64,000 nucleotides of DNA from Arthrobacter sp. Y-9 (GTDB lineage Bacteria > Actinomycetota > Actinomycetes > Actinomycetales > Micrococcaceae), in assembly GCF_029690065.1 (NCBI RefSeq), contig NZ_CP121463.1, positions 1,426,001-1,490,000 of the forward strand, given 5' to 3'. Both the position numbers and the translations under genes were made by a program. The notes below the pieces were generated by a model that was not told where the DNA came from, made no database searches, and saw only the letters and a program-made list of their open reading frames with translations. This document shows positions 15,289-24,474 of this stretch, piece after piece. The stretch's first letter is position 1, and each line of letters begins with the position of its first letter.

Positions 15289-15855
15289 TCAGCGCAGAGG
15301 AGAGGCCCTCCACTCGTCCTCCAGCATCGCGTACACGAGCTCCGTGGACCATTCGCCCTTGAACCATTCGTTCTGGACCAGGCGCGCCTCAAGCCGCATT
15401 CCGAGCCGTTCGGCCACGCGCGCGGAGGCGGTGTTGCGCTCCTCAAGCCGGGCGACCATGCGGTGCAGGCCGAGCCCGTCGAATCCCAGGCGGAGGATCG
15501 CCGTCGCTGCTTCGGTGGCGTAACCGAGCCCCGTCGCCTCGGGGGAGAGGATGTAGCCGACCTCGCCGGAGCGGTGCTCGGCGCTGTGCCAGAAGAGGAC
15601 GGCATCACCGACCAGCCGGCCCGTCGCCCGTTCCTCGAGGGCCAGGGTGAGAGACTGGCCGGGTTCCGTCAGCTCGGTCCGGCCCCAGCGTCCGGAGATC
15701 CGCACGGCGATGTCGTCCCGGGTCAAGGGGCCGTAGGGGACGAAGCGGACCACCTCGGGCCGGGATTTGTACCGCAGCATGGGGTCGATGTCCTCGGCGG
15801 TCATGGGCCGCAGCAGGAGCCGGTCGGTGTGGACGGGATATTCGGGGCTCAGCAC
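15289..15855 (-). CDS. GNAT acetyltransferase, RimJ/RimL type
   Basis: A 188-residue GNAT_3-type enzyme with TDRLLLRPMTAEDIDPML at the start, GEVGYILSPEATGLGYATEA as acetyl-CoA binding region and RMVARLEERNTASARVAERLGM near the C terminus. Relatives acetylate protein N-termini, antibiotics or small molecules; the substrate is unknown. The GTG at 15855 is preceded by TAGCAT ending 6 nt upstream on the minus strand, so the mRNA is probably leaderless. Confidence 0.85.
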   Translation of the reverse strand: MLSPEYPVHTDRLLLRPMTAEDIDPMLRYKSRPEVVRFVPYGPLTRDDIAVRISGRWGRTELTEPGQSLTLALEERATGRLVGDAVLFWHSAEHRSGEVGYILSPEATGLGYATEAATAILRLGFDGLGLHRMVARLEERNTASARVAERLGMRLEARLVQNEWFKGEWSTELVYAMLEDEWRASPLR

Positions 15856-15861
15856 AGCTCC

Positions 15862-15867
15862 ATGCTA
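15862..15867 (-). promoter_or_regulatory. -10 element, leaderless GNAT gene
   Basis: On the minus strand the sequence reads TAGCAT, then 6 nt, then the GTG start at 15855. The spacing fits transcription starting at the initiation codon. Confidence 0.4.
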
Positions 15868-15925
15868 GGCCTCACGGCGCCACGCACGCGGTCGAACGCG
15901 CCACCACGTCTGCTTCCCCCGGCGA

Positions 15926-16591
15926 TCAGGACCTCACCAGGGTGATCGCCTGGGCTCGGTCTCGCACAGCGAGCTTGGCGAAGAGCGAATTGATGTGGGT
16001 CTTGACCGTCGAGATCCCCAGGAACAGCGTCGCGGCGATCTCGCCATTGCTGAACCCCTCCGCCACGAGTGCCAGGACTTCGGCCTCCCGGCGCGTGAGC
16101 TGAGGGAACCGCGTCTGGAGGGCGGCGGCGTCGTCGGCCGCGCGGGGAGGGCTCGACGGCGCGGCGGGGCCGCCCTGGGTGAGGGCCGTGACCAGGACAG
16201 CGCTCACCTCCGGGGCGAAGGTGGACTGGCCGCGGGCGACGGCGCGCACGGCAGCGGTGAGTTCGGCCCGTCCGGCATCCTTGGTCAGATAGCCGCGGGC
16301 TCCCGCGGTCAGCGCCCGGAGGATCGATGCGTCGTCGGCGAACGTCGTGAGGACCAGGACGGCCGTGTCCGGGAAGTCCGCCGTGATCCTGGCCGTGGCG
16401 CCCACGCCGTCGAGGCCGGGCATCCGCAGGTCCATGAGGACCACGTCCGGACGCAGCTCCGCGGTCCGGGCGACGGCCTCCTCGCCGTCCGCCGCCTCGG
16501 CGACCACTTCGAGGCCCGGCACGAGGCGCAGCACCGTGACCAGTCCGTCGCGGACGATCGCCTGGTCGTCCGCGACCACGATGCGGATCAC
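15926..16591 (-). CDS. NarL/LuxR-family response regulator
   Basis: A 221-residue two-domain response regulator. The receiver domain (about 1-120) shows DD (residues 8-9), the phosphoacceptor Asp in VVLMDLRMPG (about 54) and the conserved Lys in LTKDAG. The C-terminal LuxR-type helix-turn-helix has LTRREAEVLALVAEGFSNGEIA and STVKTHINSLFAKL. It should be phosphorylated by the histidine kinase encoded 29 bp upstream. The GTG at 16591 is chosen for its ribosome-binding site (GGAGGA about 5 nt before); GTG 16603 is an alternative. Confidence 0.9.
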   Translation of the reverse strand: MIRIVVADDQAIVRDGLVTVLRLVPGLEVVAEAADGEEAVARTAELRPDVVLMDLRMPGLDGVGATARITADFPDTAVLVLTTFADDASILRALTAGARGYLTKDAGRAELTAAVRAVARGQSTFAPEVSAVLVTALTQGGPAAPSSPPRAADDAAALQTRFPQLTRREAEVLALVAEGFSNGEIAATLFLGISTVKTHINSLFAKLAVRDRAQAITLVRS

Positions 16592-16620
16592 CGATTCCTC
16601 CACTGCGGCATCCCTTTCTC

Positions 16621-17772
16621 TCACAGTTCCGCCTCCGCGGTCACGACGAAGCGGTCGCCCTGCACCCCGGCCCGCACGGAGGATCCGGGCCCCAGCCCTG
16701 CGAAGCGTTCCCGCATGCCGGTCAGCCCGTAGCCACGGCCGGGGGAGTCTTCGGGGAGCTGCTCCGTGTCGGGGAGGGGGTTGGACACGGTCAGGGTCAG
16801 GGCGCCTTGGGCCCAGACGAGCCAGGCCCGGACGGGTTCCCCGGGGGCGTGCTTGCGCGCGTTGCTCAGGGCTTCCTGCAGCGCCCGGAGCACGGCGTCG
16901 GCCGCCTGCGACGTCACGGGCCGCGCCGTTCCGGTCGTCGTGAAGTCCACGACCCCGCCGAGCGAGCGGTGAGCCTGAAGGAGCCGCTCGACGCCGGACG
17001 TGAGGGACTCCCGCCCCGCGAACCGGACGCCACCGCCGGCGCCGTCCGGGTCGCGCAGCGTCGCGACGGCGCGGCGGGCCTCGCTCAGGCCGTCGGACGC
17101 CAGGCGCCTCGCGGCCGCGACACGCTCGGCGGCTTCGGTCTGGTCGCCGGCTTCGAGGAGGGCTTCCGCGGCGTCGAGCTGCAGGACCAGACCGCCGAGG
17201 CTGTGAGCCAGCACGTCGTGCAGATCCCGGGCGATCGCGACACGTTCCGCCTCCTGCCGCATGGCCAGCTCGCGCTCCCTCAGGAGTGCCGCCTGCGCCT
17301 CCGCCTCCCGGAACTGCCGGCGGCTGAACCCGCCAACAGCGGCGAGGAGCAGGCCGCCCATCATGGTGAGGCTGTCGCCCACATCGGTCGGGTGGGCGAT
17401 CGCTCCGACGGCGATGGCTCCGCAGCCCAGCACTGCGACCGAGAGCCCGTAGCCGAGCGGGACGCCGACGGTTCCCAGCACGGCGAGCGAACCGATGGCG
17501 GCGGGGACGACGGTGAGACCATGGGTCGCGCCCGCCGCGAAGCCCCCGCACAGGACGGCCAGGGTTCCCAGCACGACGGAAAGCACGCCACCCCGCGGGA
17601 GGCCGGCGACGAACGCCCGGAGAGCCCACGCGACGAGAGCGATGGCCGCGAGGACAGAACCCCAGAGTGGCCTCGCCGCCGCGCCGGAGGTCCAGAGCGC
17701 GTATCCGACCGCGACCGCGCCCAGAAGATTGAGCACCGCGATCGTTCCTCCGGGCCGGATGGTGGTCGTCAT
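16621..17772 (-). CDS. Sensor histidine kinase, HisKA_3 family
   Basis: This 383-residue membrane kinase has about five to six hydrophobic segments in residues 10-150 and a dimerisation/phosphoacceptor region with ERVAIARDLHDVLAHSLGGL (phosphorylated His in RDLHD, about residue 185). A GHKL ATPase domain closes the protein (EALSNARKHAP as N box, PGRGYGLTGMRERF as G2 box). Such kinases pair with NarL-type regulators; the cognate regulator is the next gene. No extracellular sensor domain is visible, so the signal is probably sensed in the membrane. Confidence 0.9.
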   Translation of the reverse strand: MTTTIRPGGTIAVLNLLGAVAVGYALWTSGAAARPLWGSVLAAIALVAWALRAFVAGLPRGGVLSVVLGTLAVLCGGFAAGATHGLTVVPAAIGSLAVLGTVGVPLGYGLSVAVLGCGAIAVGAIAHPTDVGDSLTMMGGLLLAAVGGFSRRQFREAEAQAALLRERELAMRQEAERVAIARDLHDVLAHSLGGLVLQLDAAEALLEAGDQTEAAERVAAARRLASDGLSEARRAVATLRDPDGAGGGVRFAGRESLTSGVERLLQAHRSLGGVVDFTTTGTARPVTSQAADAVLRALQEALSNARKHAPGEPVRAWLVWAQGALTLTVSNPLPDTEQLPEDSPGRGYGLTGMRERFAGLGPGSSVRAGVQGDRFVVTAEAEL

Positions 17773-17791
17773 GACACCATCATGCGTCAGG

Positions 17792-18319
17792 TCAGCGGGA
17801 GACCGTGGCCGACGCGGGGAGAGCGGCGATCCGCTGGGCGAAGATGAAGGTGCGGGCGGCGCGGTTGGCGGCCAGCATCAGAAGGATCACGCCGGCGGAC
17901 GTCGCCACATGCGAGCCCGCCATCGAGGCGAGGGCGTCGATCCCGATCCGCACGGCGAGGACAAGGAACCAGAGCACCAGGCCCCAGGCGCCGGTGCGGG
18001 ATTCGAAAGTGGCGACGGTATTCCCGTCGCGGCTCACCGGGCGCGGAGTGGTGAGGGGCCTGAAGTGCGCCAGACGGCCCATCCAGGCGCCGATGCCGAG
18101 CGAGATGATCAGCTCGCCGACCAGCACGGCGAGATCGAGCGGGGAGAGGGCTTCAGGGGAGGCGGACCTCGCCAGCAGGACGACACCGATCACACCCATG
18201 ATGAGCGGAGTCCGCCACATGGTGGCGAGAGCGATCGGTCGCCAGGTCGTCTGCCGGTAGCCGATCCAGCCGATCAGCGCGAGAGCGAGAAGTGCGTTGC
18301 CGAGCATCTGCAGGGACAT
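17792..18319 (-). CDS. Five-helix membrane protein, CcdC/DUF1453-like
   Basis: A 175-residue protein with about five hydrophobic helices (beginning MLGNALLALALIGWIGY). The arrangement and the RQTTWRP segment after helix 1 recall DUF1453/CcdC-like membrane proteins; the assignment is tentative. It precedes the two-component genes with a 19-bp gap and is probably the first gene of that operon, perhaps an accessory sensor or a target. The ATG at 18319 has AAAGGCA about 6 nt upstream; a longer form from 18349 is possible. Confidence 0.65.
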   Translation of the reverse strand: MSLQMLGNALLALALIGWIGYRQTTWRPIALATMWRTPLIMGVIGVVLLARSASPEALSPLDLAVLVGELIISLGIGAWMGRLAHFRPLTTPRPVSRDGNTVATFESRTGAWGLVLWFLVLAVRIGIDALASMAGSHVATSAGVILLMLAANRAARTFIFAQRIAALPASATVSR

Positions 18320-18477
18320 GGCCGTGCCTTTCAGGATCTGTGCCGGCATGTCTTGCCGGTGATTCCAGCCTCCCGTTTCCGTGTCCCGGCCGGGACCACC
18401 CCGGGGTGGAACGGCGGGTGGAGATCCGGGGTGGAGCACGGCTGTCCGCCCCCGCCACGCGGTCCGGACCAGGCTGG

Positions 18478-18483
18478 CAGGAT
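18478..18483 (+). promoter_or_regulatory. -10 element, leaderless methyltransferase gene
   Basis: CAGGAT ends 6 nt before the ATG at 18490. The hexamer is weaker than most others in the series, but the spacing is the same. Confidence 0.3.
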
Positions 18484-18489
18484 GGTGGC

Positions 18490-19245
18490 ATGGCTGAGAC
18501 ATTCGATGAACTGATCGCCCTGGGGGAGAACGCCGACATCACGGGCTGGGATTTCGGCTGGCTGGAGGGCCGGGCCACGGAGGAACGGCCTGCCTGGGGG
18601 TATGCCGCCGGCCTCGCCGAGCGGCTGGCGACGGCCACTGCGTCCCTCGACATCCAGACCGGCGGGGGAGAAGTGCTCGCCGAAGCGCGCACCTTCCCGC
18701 CCGTGGCCGTGGCGACCGAGTCCTGGCCGCCGAATGTCGCGAAGGCGACGGCATTGCTGCATCCGCGAGGTGTCGCGGTGGTGGCGGACCCGGACGAGCC
18801 GCCTCTGCCCTTCGCCGACGGCGCCTTCGACCTCGTCACGAGCCGTCACCCCGCCACCATCCACTGGGACGAGATCACCCGGGTGCTGCGTCCCGGTGGC
18901 CAGTACTTCGCCCAGCACGTAGGACCCGCGAGCGTCTTCGAGCTGATCGAATTCTTCCTCGGGCCACAGCCGGAGGCCCGTCGTGGACGCCATCACGACG
19001 ACGAGGCGGCCGCCGCACGGGCCGCCGGACTCGAGGTGACAGGGCTGAGCACCGCCCGGCTGCGCATCGAGATCCACGACGTTGCCGCCGTCGTGTACTT
19101 GCTCCGCAAAGTCATCTGGTGGGTGCCCGGCTTCACGGTGGAGAAGTACCGCGACCGCCTGCGGGACCTGCACGAGCTGATCCAGGCGGAAGGTCCGTTC
19201 ATCGCCCACTCGACGCGTCACCTGATCGAGGCCCGCAAGCCCTGA
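18490..19245 (+). CDS. SAM-dependent methyltransferase-like protein
   Basis: A 251-residue class I methyltransferase-like protein. Motif I is LDIQTGGGEVLAEA (a Gly-rich loop with Asp), and LPFADGAFDLVTSRHPATIHWDEITRVLRPGGQYF covers motifs III-V. The C-terminal part has an aromatic segment IWWVPGF typical of this actinobacterial/Bacillus group. The substrate is unknown. It stands alone, divergent from the two-component operon. Confidence 0.8.
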   Translation: MAETFDELIALGENADITGWDFGWLEGRATEERPAWGYAAGLAERLATATASLDIQTGGGEVLAEARTFPPVAVATESWPPNVAKATALLHPRGVAVVADPDEPPLPFADGAFDLVTSRHPATIHWDEITRVLRPGGQYFAQHVGPASVFELIEFFLGPQPEARRGRHHDDEAAAARAAGLEVTGLSTARLRIEIHDVAAVVYLLRKVIWWVPGFTVEKYRDRLRDLHELIQAEGPFIAHSTRHLIEARKP

Positions 19246-19284
19246 TCCCCTCGGAGGAGGGGTGCGGTCGGAGGCCGAGCCGGG

Positions 19285-19290
19285 CAGAAT
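19285..19290 (+). promoter_or_regulatory. -10 element, leaderless DUF1349 gene
   Basis: CAGAAT ends 7 nt before the ATG at 19298, fitting the leaderless pattern seen elsewhere in the window. Confidence 0.35.
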
Positions 19291-19297
19291 GCTGTGC

Positions 19298-19906
19298 ATG
19301 ACCTCTTTCCTCCTCCCGGGTGTGCCCGATGAGTTCCGTTCCCTGCGTCCCGGGGAAGGGGAAGCGGCCGTCGACGGCGGGACGGTCACCCTCCGCGCGG
19401 CCGCCGGAGACGATCTCTTCAACCGGCCCGGCACGGACTCCGTGGTCCAGAGCGCCACGGTCTTCGCGTTCCCCGTGGAGGGCGATTTCACGCTGGAAGC
19501 CGAGGTCGAGGTCGACTTCCGGGACAGTTTCGACTCCGCCGTCCTCGTCGGGCATCTCGACGGACTGCAATGGTTCAAGCTCTGCGCCGAACTCGACGAG
19601 GTCGGCCGGCCCCGCATCATGTCGGTCGTCACCCGCGACCGTTCCGACGACGCCACCGGCGTCCATCTCCCCGCCGGGCCCGTGCGGCTGCGGATGGCCC
19701 GGGCGGGCACCATGATCAGCCTGCACTACCGCTCCGAGGGCCGCTGGGAACTGGCCCGCTACTTCGGATTCCCCCTCACGGGGTCCGAAGGCGGTTTGAA
19801 GGTGGGGATCGCTGTCCAGTCACCGCGCGGCGACGGCACGACGGCGACCTTCCGCCACGTCTCGTTCCGCCCCGCAGGCGTCACGGACGTCCGCTCGGGC
19901 GAGTGA
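19298..19906 (+). CDS. DUF1349 family protein, concanavalin-like fold
   Basis: A 202-residue cytoplasmic protein of the DUF1349 (YesU-like) family, predicted to adopt a beta-sandwich like that of concanavalin-type lectins. Typical segments are GDFTLEAEVEVDFRDSFDSA, QWFKLCAE, and a closing KVGIAVQSPRGDG. Some members are called regulators of enolase, without firm biochemical support. The next gene, a monooxygenase, starts 22 bp downstream on the same strand, so the two are probably co-transcribed. An ATG at 19289 in the same frame is an alternative start. Confidence 0.75.
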   Translation: MTSFLLPGVPDEFRSLRPGEGEAAVDGGTVTLRAAAGDDLFNRPGTDSVVQSATVFAFPVEGDFTLEAEVEVDFRDSFDSAVLVGHLDGLQWFKLCAELDEVGRPRIMSVVTRDRSDDATGVHLPAGPVRLRMARAGTMISLHYRSEGRWELARYFGFPLTGSEGGLKVGIAVQSPRGDGTTATFRHVSFRPAGVTDVRSGE

Positions 19907-19928
19907 CCGGCAACCGCCAGGAGGGGCG

Positions 19929-21524
19929 ATGACACCGCAGCCGGAGCCGCGTCCGGAGCAAGGGCCGGCAGAGACGCTCTCCACCGACGTCCTGACCACC
20001 GACGTCCTGATTGTCGGCGCAGGCCCCACCGGGCTCATGCTGGCGGCCTGCCTGCAACGGCTCGGCGTGCGGTTCCTGATCGCCGACCGGAAACACGGGC
20101 CCACCCGCGAATCCCGCGCCCTCGCACTGCAGGCCCGCAGCCTCGAGATCTACGATCAGCTCGGGCTCGTGCAGCGCGTGCTGGAACAGGCGGCCGTGGC
20201 CCCGGCGATCGCCCCCGGTTACCGGGACCACCCCTTCGCGACCGTGAGCTTCGGCGAGCTGGGCAAGGGCGTCACCCCGTTCCCGGGCATCCACGTCCTG
20301 GAACAGAGCCGCAACGAACGGCTCCTGGTGGCGGCCCTGGAGGAGCGCGGGGATTCCGTCCTCTGGGGCCACGGTCTGCTCGGCCTGGAGCAGGGGGAGG
20401 GTGGCGTCACCGCACGGCTCGGTGGCGGCGACGGAGACGTCCGCCGGGTCGAGGCCCGCTATCTGGTGGGTGCGGACGGCGCCTCCTCAACGGTGAGGGA
20501 ACTCAGCGGAATACCCTTCGACGGGGTGACGAACCCGGACACCTTCTACGTCGCCGACGCGCGCGGTGTGACCGGGCTGGTCGAAGACGCGGTGAATCTC
20601 CGCTTCAGCGCCGGCGACTTCCTGCTCACCTTCCCCCAGGGAGCGGTGGGACACCACCGGCTGATCGGCGTCGTCCGCACGCCGGACGGAGAACAGGTCA
20701 CCGAGGATGAGACCCGGCGGACGGTGGGGCGTGAGTTCGGTGTCGGATACCGGGACTCGAGCTGGTTCTCCACCTACCGGGTCCACCACCGCGTGGCGGC
20801 CCGGTTCCGCTCCGGGCGGGTGTTCCTCGCAGGGGACGCCGCCCACGTGCACTCACCGGTCGGCGCCCAGGGGATGAACACGGGGCTGCAGGACGCGCAT
20901 GGCCTGGCCTGCGCGCTCGCGGACGTGCTCCTCCGAGGATCCGGAGACGAGCGGCTGGACCGGTACGAGGCTGAGCGGCGGCCGGTGGCGCTGCGCCTCG
21001 TCAGGACCACGGACCGGCTGTTCAGCACCATCACGGCGGACTCGTCCCTCGCCCGCGTGATCCGCGCCGGGGTCCTGCCCCGCCTGGCGCCGCTGCTCGG
21101 ACGGGTGCTGCCGCGTCTGGCACGTCGCGCGAAGCTGTATGAGTACGTCTCGCAGATCCGGATCCACTACTGGATGAGTGCTGATGCCCGGCGTCGCGCC
21201 CGGGGACGCCGGGGCCGGCTCGTCGGCCGGCGGCTGGCCTGGAACGAGGACAACTTCGCGGCGCTCCGGAGTGTGGACTGGCAGATTCACGTCTACGGCG
21301 CCGCGGACCAGTCGTCGCTCGCCCGCATGGGTGAGGAGAGCGGCCTGCCGGTCCACCACTTCGAGACCGTGCGGAACCCGCGGCTCAGGGGAGGACAAGC
21401 CGTGCTGGTGCGGCCCGACGGGTTCGTTCAGGACGCGCGGAAGCTGCCCGCCGCCGTCGCGGACTGGGCGGTGCACTCCACCCGTGGCCGGACCGTCAGG
21501 ACTCCTGTTCCAGGGACGGGCTGA
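19929..21524 (+). CDS. FAD-dependent aromatic-type monooxygenase (PheA/TfdB family)
   Basis: The protein has 531 residues. The FAD dinucleotide motif is VLIVGAGPTGLMLA (about 25-38), the DG motif is YLVGADGASSTVRE (about 180) and the GD motif is GRVFLAGDAAHVHSPVGAQG (about 297). These three define class A flavoprotein hydroxylases, which use NAD(P)H and oxygen to hydroxylate phenolic or polyketide-like aromatics. The C-terminal extension has a thioredoxin-like fold in relatives. The start has a clear ribosome-binding site (AGGAGGGGCG). Its 3' end overlaps the convergent methyltransferase gene by 29 bp. The substrate is not identifiable. Confidence 0.88.
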   Translation: MTPQPEPRPEQGPAETLSTDVLTTDVLIVGAGPTGLMLAACLQRLGVRFLIADRKHGPTRESRALALQARSLEIYDQLGLVQRVLEQAAVAPAIAPGYRDHPFATVSFGELGKGVTPFPGIHVLEQSRNERLLVAALEERGDSVLWGHGLLGLEQGEGGVTARLGGGDGDVRRVEARYLVGADGASSTVRELSGIPFDGVTNPDTFYVADARGVTGLVEDAVNLRFSAGDFLLTFPQGAVGHHRLIGVVRTPDGEQVTEDETRRTVGREFGVGYRDSSWFSTYRVHHRVAARFRSGRVFLAGDAAHVHSPVGAQGMNTGLQDAHGLACALADVLLRGSGDERLDRYEAERRPVALRLVRTTDRLFSTITADSSLARVIRAGVLPRLAPLLGRVLPRLARRAKLYEYVSQIRIHYWMSADARRRARGRRGRLVGRRLAWNEDNFAALRSVDWQIHVYGAADQSSLARMGEESGLPVHHFETVRNPRLRGGQAVLVRPDGFVQDARKLPAAVADWAVHSTRGRTVRTPVPGTG

Positions 21525-22326
21525 CCGCGGTCACCAGGAGCGCGCTCACCGGCAGCCGGAACTCGCCGTCGCCGAACCGCTCCGTCAGGAGCGTGGTGAC
21601 GGATGCGAGGAGACGGTCCCCGTCCTCCGGGCCGTCGAGCACGAGGTAGTTGTTGGTCGGCGTCCCGAAGAGATGCGACCGCGCGATGCCGTTCGCCGTC
21701 GTCGCCCCGCTCAGATGCTCGATGGTCCGCACCTGGACGGAGGAAAAGCCTGCGGTTTCCAGCTCGCCGGTCAGCAGCGGCGGGTCCGCCAGGGAGAACG
21801 GCACGCGTTCCAGGAACGACGCCGCCTCCTCCTGCCCCAACTCGTGGAGCGACTCGACGATCGACCGCGGCACCGGATTGTGCTCCAGGCTGTCCCAGAC
21901 CGTGAACGCGAACAGCCCGCCGGGCTCGAGGACTCTCACCACCTCCTGAAAGGCCCGGTGCCGGTCGGGAAAGAACATCACGCCGAAGGCGCAGGCCAGC
22001 GCGTCGAAGGAGCGGTCCTCGAAAGGGAGGCTGAGGGCATCGGCCTGGCGCCATTCGGGCCTCGAGAAGGCCGGCTGGACGGACTCGGCACGGGCGAGCA
22101 TCGCCGGGTTGAGGTCGGTGGCGGTCAGCTGGGCGTGGGGGAGAGCGGACGCCAGCTCACGTGTGACGACGCCGGTCCCGGCCGCGGTCTCCAGCACCCG
22201 GGCGGGTGCCGTGGTGGCGACTGCTGCGGCCAGATCGCAGGCGAAGTCCTGGAACATCAGCGGCACCAGGATCTCGTCGTAGACGGTGGGGATCGAACCC
22301 ACGAATTCCTTGTCCTTGGCATTCAT
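21496..22326 (-). CDS. Class I SAM-dependent methyltransferase
   Basis: A 276-residue methyltransferase with motif I RVLETAAGTGVVTREL (about 58-73), LTATDLNPAML (motif II), QADALSLPFEDRSFDALACAFG (motif III) and VLEPGGLFAF (motif V). This is the methyltransferase-11/25 layout used for small molecules or quinones. It converges on the monooxygenase and overlaps its end, so the two are not co-transcribed; a functional link is only possible. Confidence 0.85.
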   Translation of the reverse strand: MNAKDKEFVGSIPTVYDEILVPLMFQDFACDLAAAVATTAPARVLETAAGTGVVTRELASALPHAQLTATDLNPAMLARAESVQPAFSRPEWRQADALSLPFEDRSFDALACAFGVMFFPDRHRAFQEVVRVLEPGGLFAFTVWDSLEHNPVPRSIVESLHELGQEEAASFLERVPFSLADPPLLTGELETAGFSSVQVRTIEHLSGATTANGIARSHLFGTPTNNYLVLDGPEDGDRLLASVTTLLTERFGDGEFRLPVSALLVTAVSPSLEQES

Positions 22327-22398
22327 GATCCATTGTCCCGCCGCCGGGGCGACGGGACCAGACCTCCGCGGACCCGAAGGGGAAATGCGGCGCGGGCG

Positions 22399-22641
22399 TC
22401 AGGCCTGATGCCGCCGGATGAGTTCGCGCGCGGTCTCGGCGGCCTCTTCCGCCGATGCCCCGCGTGCGACGGCGATCCCCACCAGGTACGTGGTGAGGGG
22501 GCCGGCGGGGCGGGTCACGCCGTGGGCGGCGTCGCGGGTCAGATCGAGCAGGAGGCCGGTGGGGACGTCGAGGTCCCCGAGATTCAGGGCTGCGCTCAGA
22601 TCGGTGACCCAGGCGTCGAGTTCGGCGGGGGTGGAGCTCAT
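22399..22641 (-). CDS. DUF6457 small protein of molybdenum-cofactor operons
   Basis: An 80-residue helical protein with LDAWVTDLSAALNLG, LLLDLTRDAAHGVTRPAGPLTTYLVG and AEETARELI as its three helices. The family (DUF6457) is found next to molybdenum-cofactor genes in actinobacteria. Here it starts 1 bp after the mobA stop codon, so it is almost surely in the same operon. A role as an accessory or stabilising subunit in molybdopterin-nucleotide transfer is inferred from context only. Confidence 0.75.
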   Translation of the reverse strand: MSSTPAELDAWVTDLSAALNLGDLDVPTGLLLDLTRDAAHGVTRPAGPLTTYLVGIAVARGASAEEAAETARELIRRHQA

Positions 22642-22642
22642 G

Positions 22643-23263
22643 TCAGGATTCCTTTCGAAGGGCGGTGCTCTGTTGTTCGCGATACTGCTCCACCGCGGAC
22701 CAGGTGTCCAGATCCAGGGACGCGTCCGCGGTGTCCGGAACGGTGTGAAGGGTCAGGGGCGCCAGGAGGTGCCGCAGGGCTGCGCCGTCCACGTGCCCGA
22801 GCGCGGCGACCGCGCGGTGAAGGGCCTCGAGGCGGTACCGTCCGGCCAGCCACTGGGACCGGCCGTCCGCGTCAGCAAGGACGACCGCGTCCGCGCCGTC
22901 CGGAATCGGGACGTGCTTCAGCGCCGCCACGATCCGGTCCGCCCGCGGCAGATCGCAGGCCAGGACCCAGGCTTCGGCGCCCGCCGCGCGCGCGGGCGCG
23001 TCCTCTGGGAAGCCGGACACGGCCCTCAGCGCTGCGGCGAGTGCTGCCACGGGCCCGCCGAAGGGTGGCTCCTCGCGCACCACGGTCACGCCGGGGCGCG
23101 CGAGCGAGTCCGGACCCACGGCGATGACCGGAGCACAGTCAGCGACCGCGGCGTAGACGTGATCGACGAGACGTCGACCCGCCACCTCGACCGAGGCCTT
23201 GTCGGCGCCGCCCAGCCGCGAGGCCCGTCCGCCGGCCAGGACGATCGCCGCCCGCACGGTCAT
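22643..23263 (-). CDS. mobA: Molybdenum cofactor guanylyltransferase
   Basis: A 206-residue MobA-type nucleotidyltransferase. The signature VLAGGRASRLGGADKA near the N terminus binds GTP, and AWVLACDLPRA supplies the metal-binding Asp. It transfers GMP to molybdopterin to give the dinucleotide form used by enzymes of the DMSO-reductase family, such as the two oxidoreductases encoded at 27222-32139. The ATG at 23263 overlaps the moeA stop (ATGA) and has GGAG 5 nt upstream; an in-frame GTG at 23269 is an alternative. Confidence 0.87.
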   Translation of the reverse strand: MTVRAAIVLAGGRASRLGGADKASVEVAGRRLVDHVYAAVADCAPVIAVGPDSLARPGVTVVREEPPFGGPVAALAAALRAVSGFPEDAPARAAGAEAWVLACDLPRADRIVAALKHVPIPDGADAVVLADADGRSQWLAGRYRLEALHRAVAALGHVDGAALRHLLAPLTLHTVPDTADASLDLDTWSAVEQYREQQSTALRKES

Positions 23264-24474
23264 GCCCACTCCGGCCCGAAGGGCATGACCGACACCGGGT
23301 CGCCCTCGTGGACCTGTTCCACGCCCTCGGGGATGATCACGAACGCGTTCACGGAAGCGGGGGAGATCTTCGGGTCGTCGGGTCCGCCGTGCCGCAGCGA
23401 GGGCCGGACCCGCTCGCCGTCGAGCACGGCGGGGAGGATCTGAGTCCTGTGCCGGGGGCTGTGCCAGCTCCTGGCGGCCGCCCGGACCACGCGGGGCCTG
23501 TCGAGTTCCTGGTGCCCGGCCAGTGCGCGAAGGGCCGGACGCACGAACAGTTCGAAGGAGACGGCGACGCCCACCGGGGTGCCGGGCAGGCAGAAGACGA
23601 GGGTGCCGTCGTCGAGCGTTCCGAAGCCTTGCGGCTTGCCGGGCTGCATCGCCACCGGGCCGAAGGTGATGGAGCCGTGCCCGTTCAGGAGGGCCTTGAC
23701 GACGTCGAACGCGCCGACGCTCGCGCCGCCGGACAGGATGATCACCTCACTGTCCACGGAGTCGAGCGCCTCGCGGAGAGCGTCCTCATCGTCGTGCACG
23801 GTGACGACGGAGGCGAGGTCCGCGCCGGCGTCCTGGACGGCCGCCGAGAGGTGGACGGAGTTGGACTCCGGAATCTGACCGCGGCGCGGTGTGCCGCCGG
23901 GGGCGATGAGTTCCGAGCCCGTGGCGATGATCGACACCCGCGGCCGCGGGTGTGCCAGCACCGTGGCGGCTCCTGCCGAGGCGAGGGCCGACAGCTGCCA
24001 CGGCCCCAGAACCGCGCCGGCCGGCACTGCGACGCTGCCGGCCCCGGACTCCTCCCCGGCTCTGCGGATGTGGGCGCCGGGCGCCGGCTGCTGGAGCACG
24101 GTGATCCACTCGGGTGGCGTCGGTCCGGCCGCAGTGCCGAGATCGGTGCGTTCAAGGGGCACGACGGCGTCGGCAGCGGTGGGCACGGGGGCGCCCGTCA
24201 TGATGCGCGCGGCTTCCCCCGGGCCGAGGGGCGGATCCAGTTCGGTCCCGGCCGGCAGGTCCGCGACCACGCGGAGCCGCGATCCTTCGGTGGCATCGAA
24301 CAGCCGTACGGCATAACCGTCCATCGCGGAGTTGTCGAAGAGGGGGATCGGCCAGCGGTTGAGCACGTCTTCGGCGAGCACCAGACCTCGCGCCGCGGCC
24401 AGGGACACGCGCACCGGAGGCAGCGCCTGCGCAGTGGCGAAAACCCTGCTGCGCTGCTGATCCACGGTGATCAC
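23260..24474 (-). CDS. moeA: Molybdopterin molybdenumtransferase MoeA
   Basis: The protein is about 404 residues from GTG 24474. It has the MoeA layout: [12 protein letters not shown] near residue 50 (metal site), RIMTGAPVP, then the MogA-like domain with [26 protein letters not shown] and [15 protein letters not shown], and a C-terminal beta domain. It inserts molybdate into adenylylated molybdopterin. The start is not certain. GTG 24474 fits the family's N terminus and overlaps by GTGA with the stop of a possible 31-codon leader reading frame (24471-24566). The gene is first in the moeA-mobA-DUF6457 operon and divergent from fdhD. Confidence 0.85.
   Translation of the reverse strand: MITVDQQRSRVFATAQALPPVRVSLAAARGLVLAEDVLNRWPIPLFDNSAMDGYAVRLFDATEGSRLRVVADLPAGTELDPPLGPGEAARIMTGAPVPTAADAVVPLERTDLGTAAGPTPPEWITVLQQPAPGAHIRRAGEESGAGSVAVPAGAVLGPWQLSALASAGAATVLAHPRPRVSIIATGSELIAPGGTPRRGQIPESNSVHLSAAVQDAGADLASVVTVHDDEDALREALDSVDSEVIILSGGASVGAFDVVKALLNGHGSITFGPVAMQPGKPQGFGTLDDGTLVFCLPGTPVGVAVSFELFVRPALRALAGHQELDRPRVVRAAARSWHSPRHRTQILPAVLDGERVRPSLRHGGPDDPKISPASVNAFVIIPEGVEQVHEGDPVSVMPFGPEWA

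Noticed and set aside
21496-21524. 29-bp overlap of the monooxygenase and methyltransferase genes as a sign of truncation or frameshift
   Set aside because: Both proteins keep full-length family architecture; tail-to-tail overlaps of this size occur normally in compact genomes.
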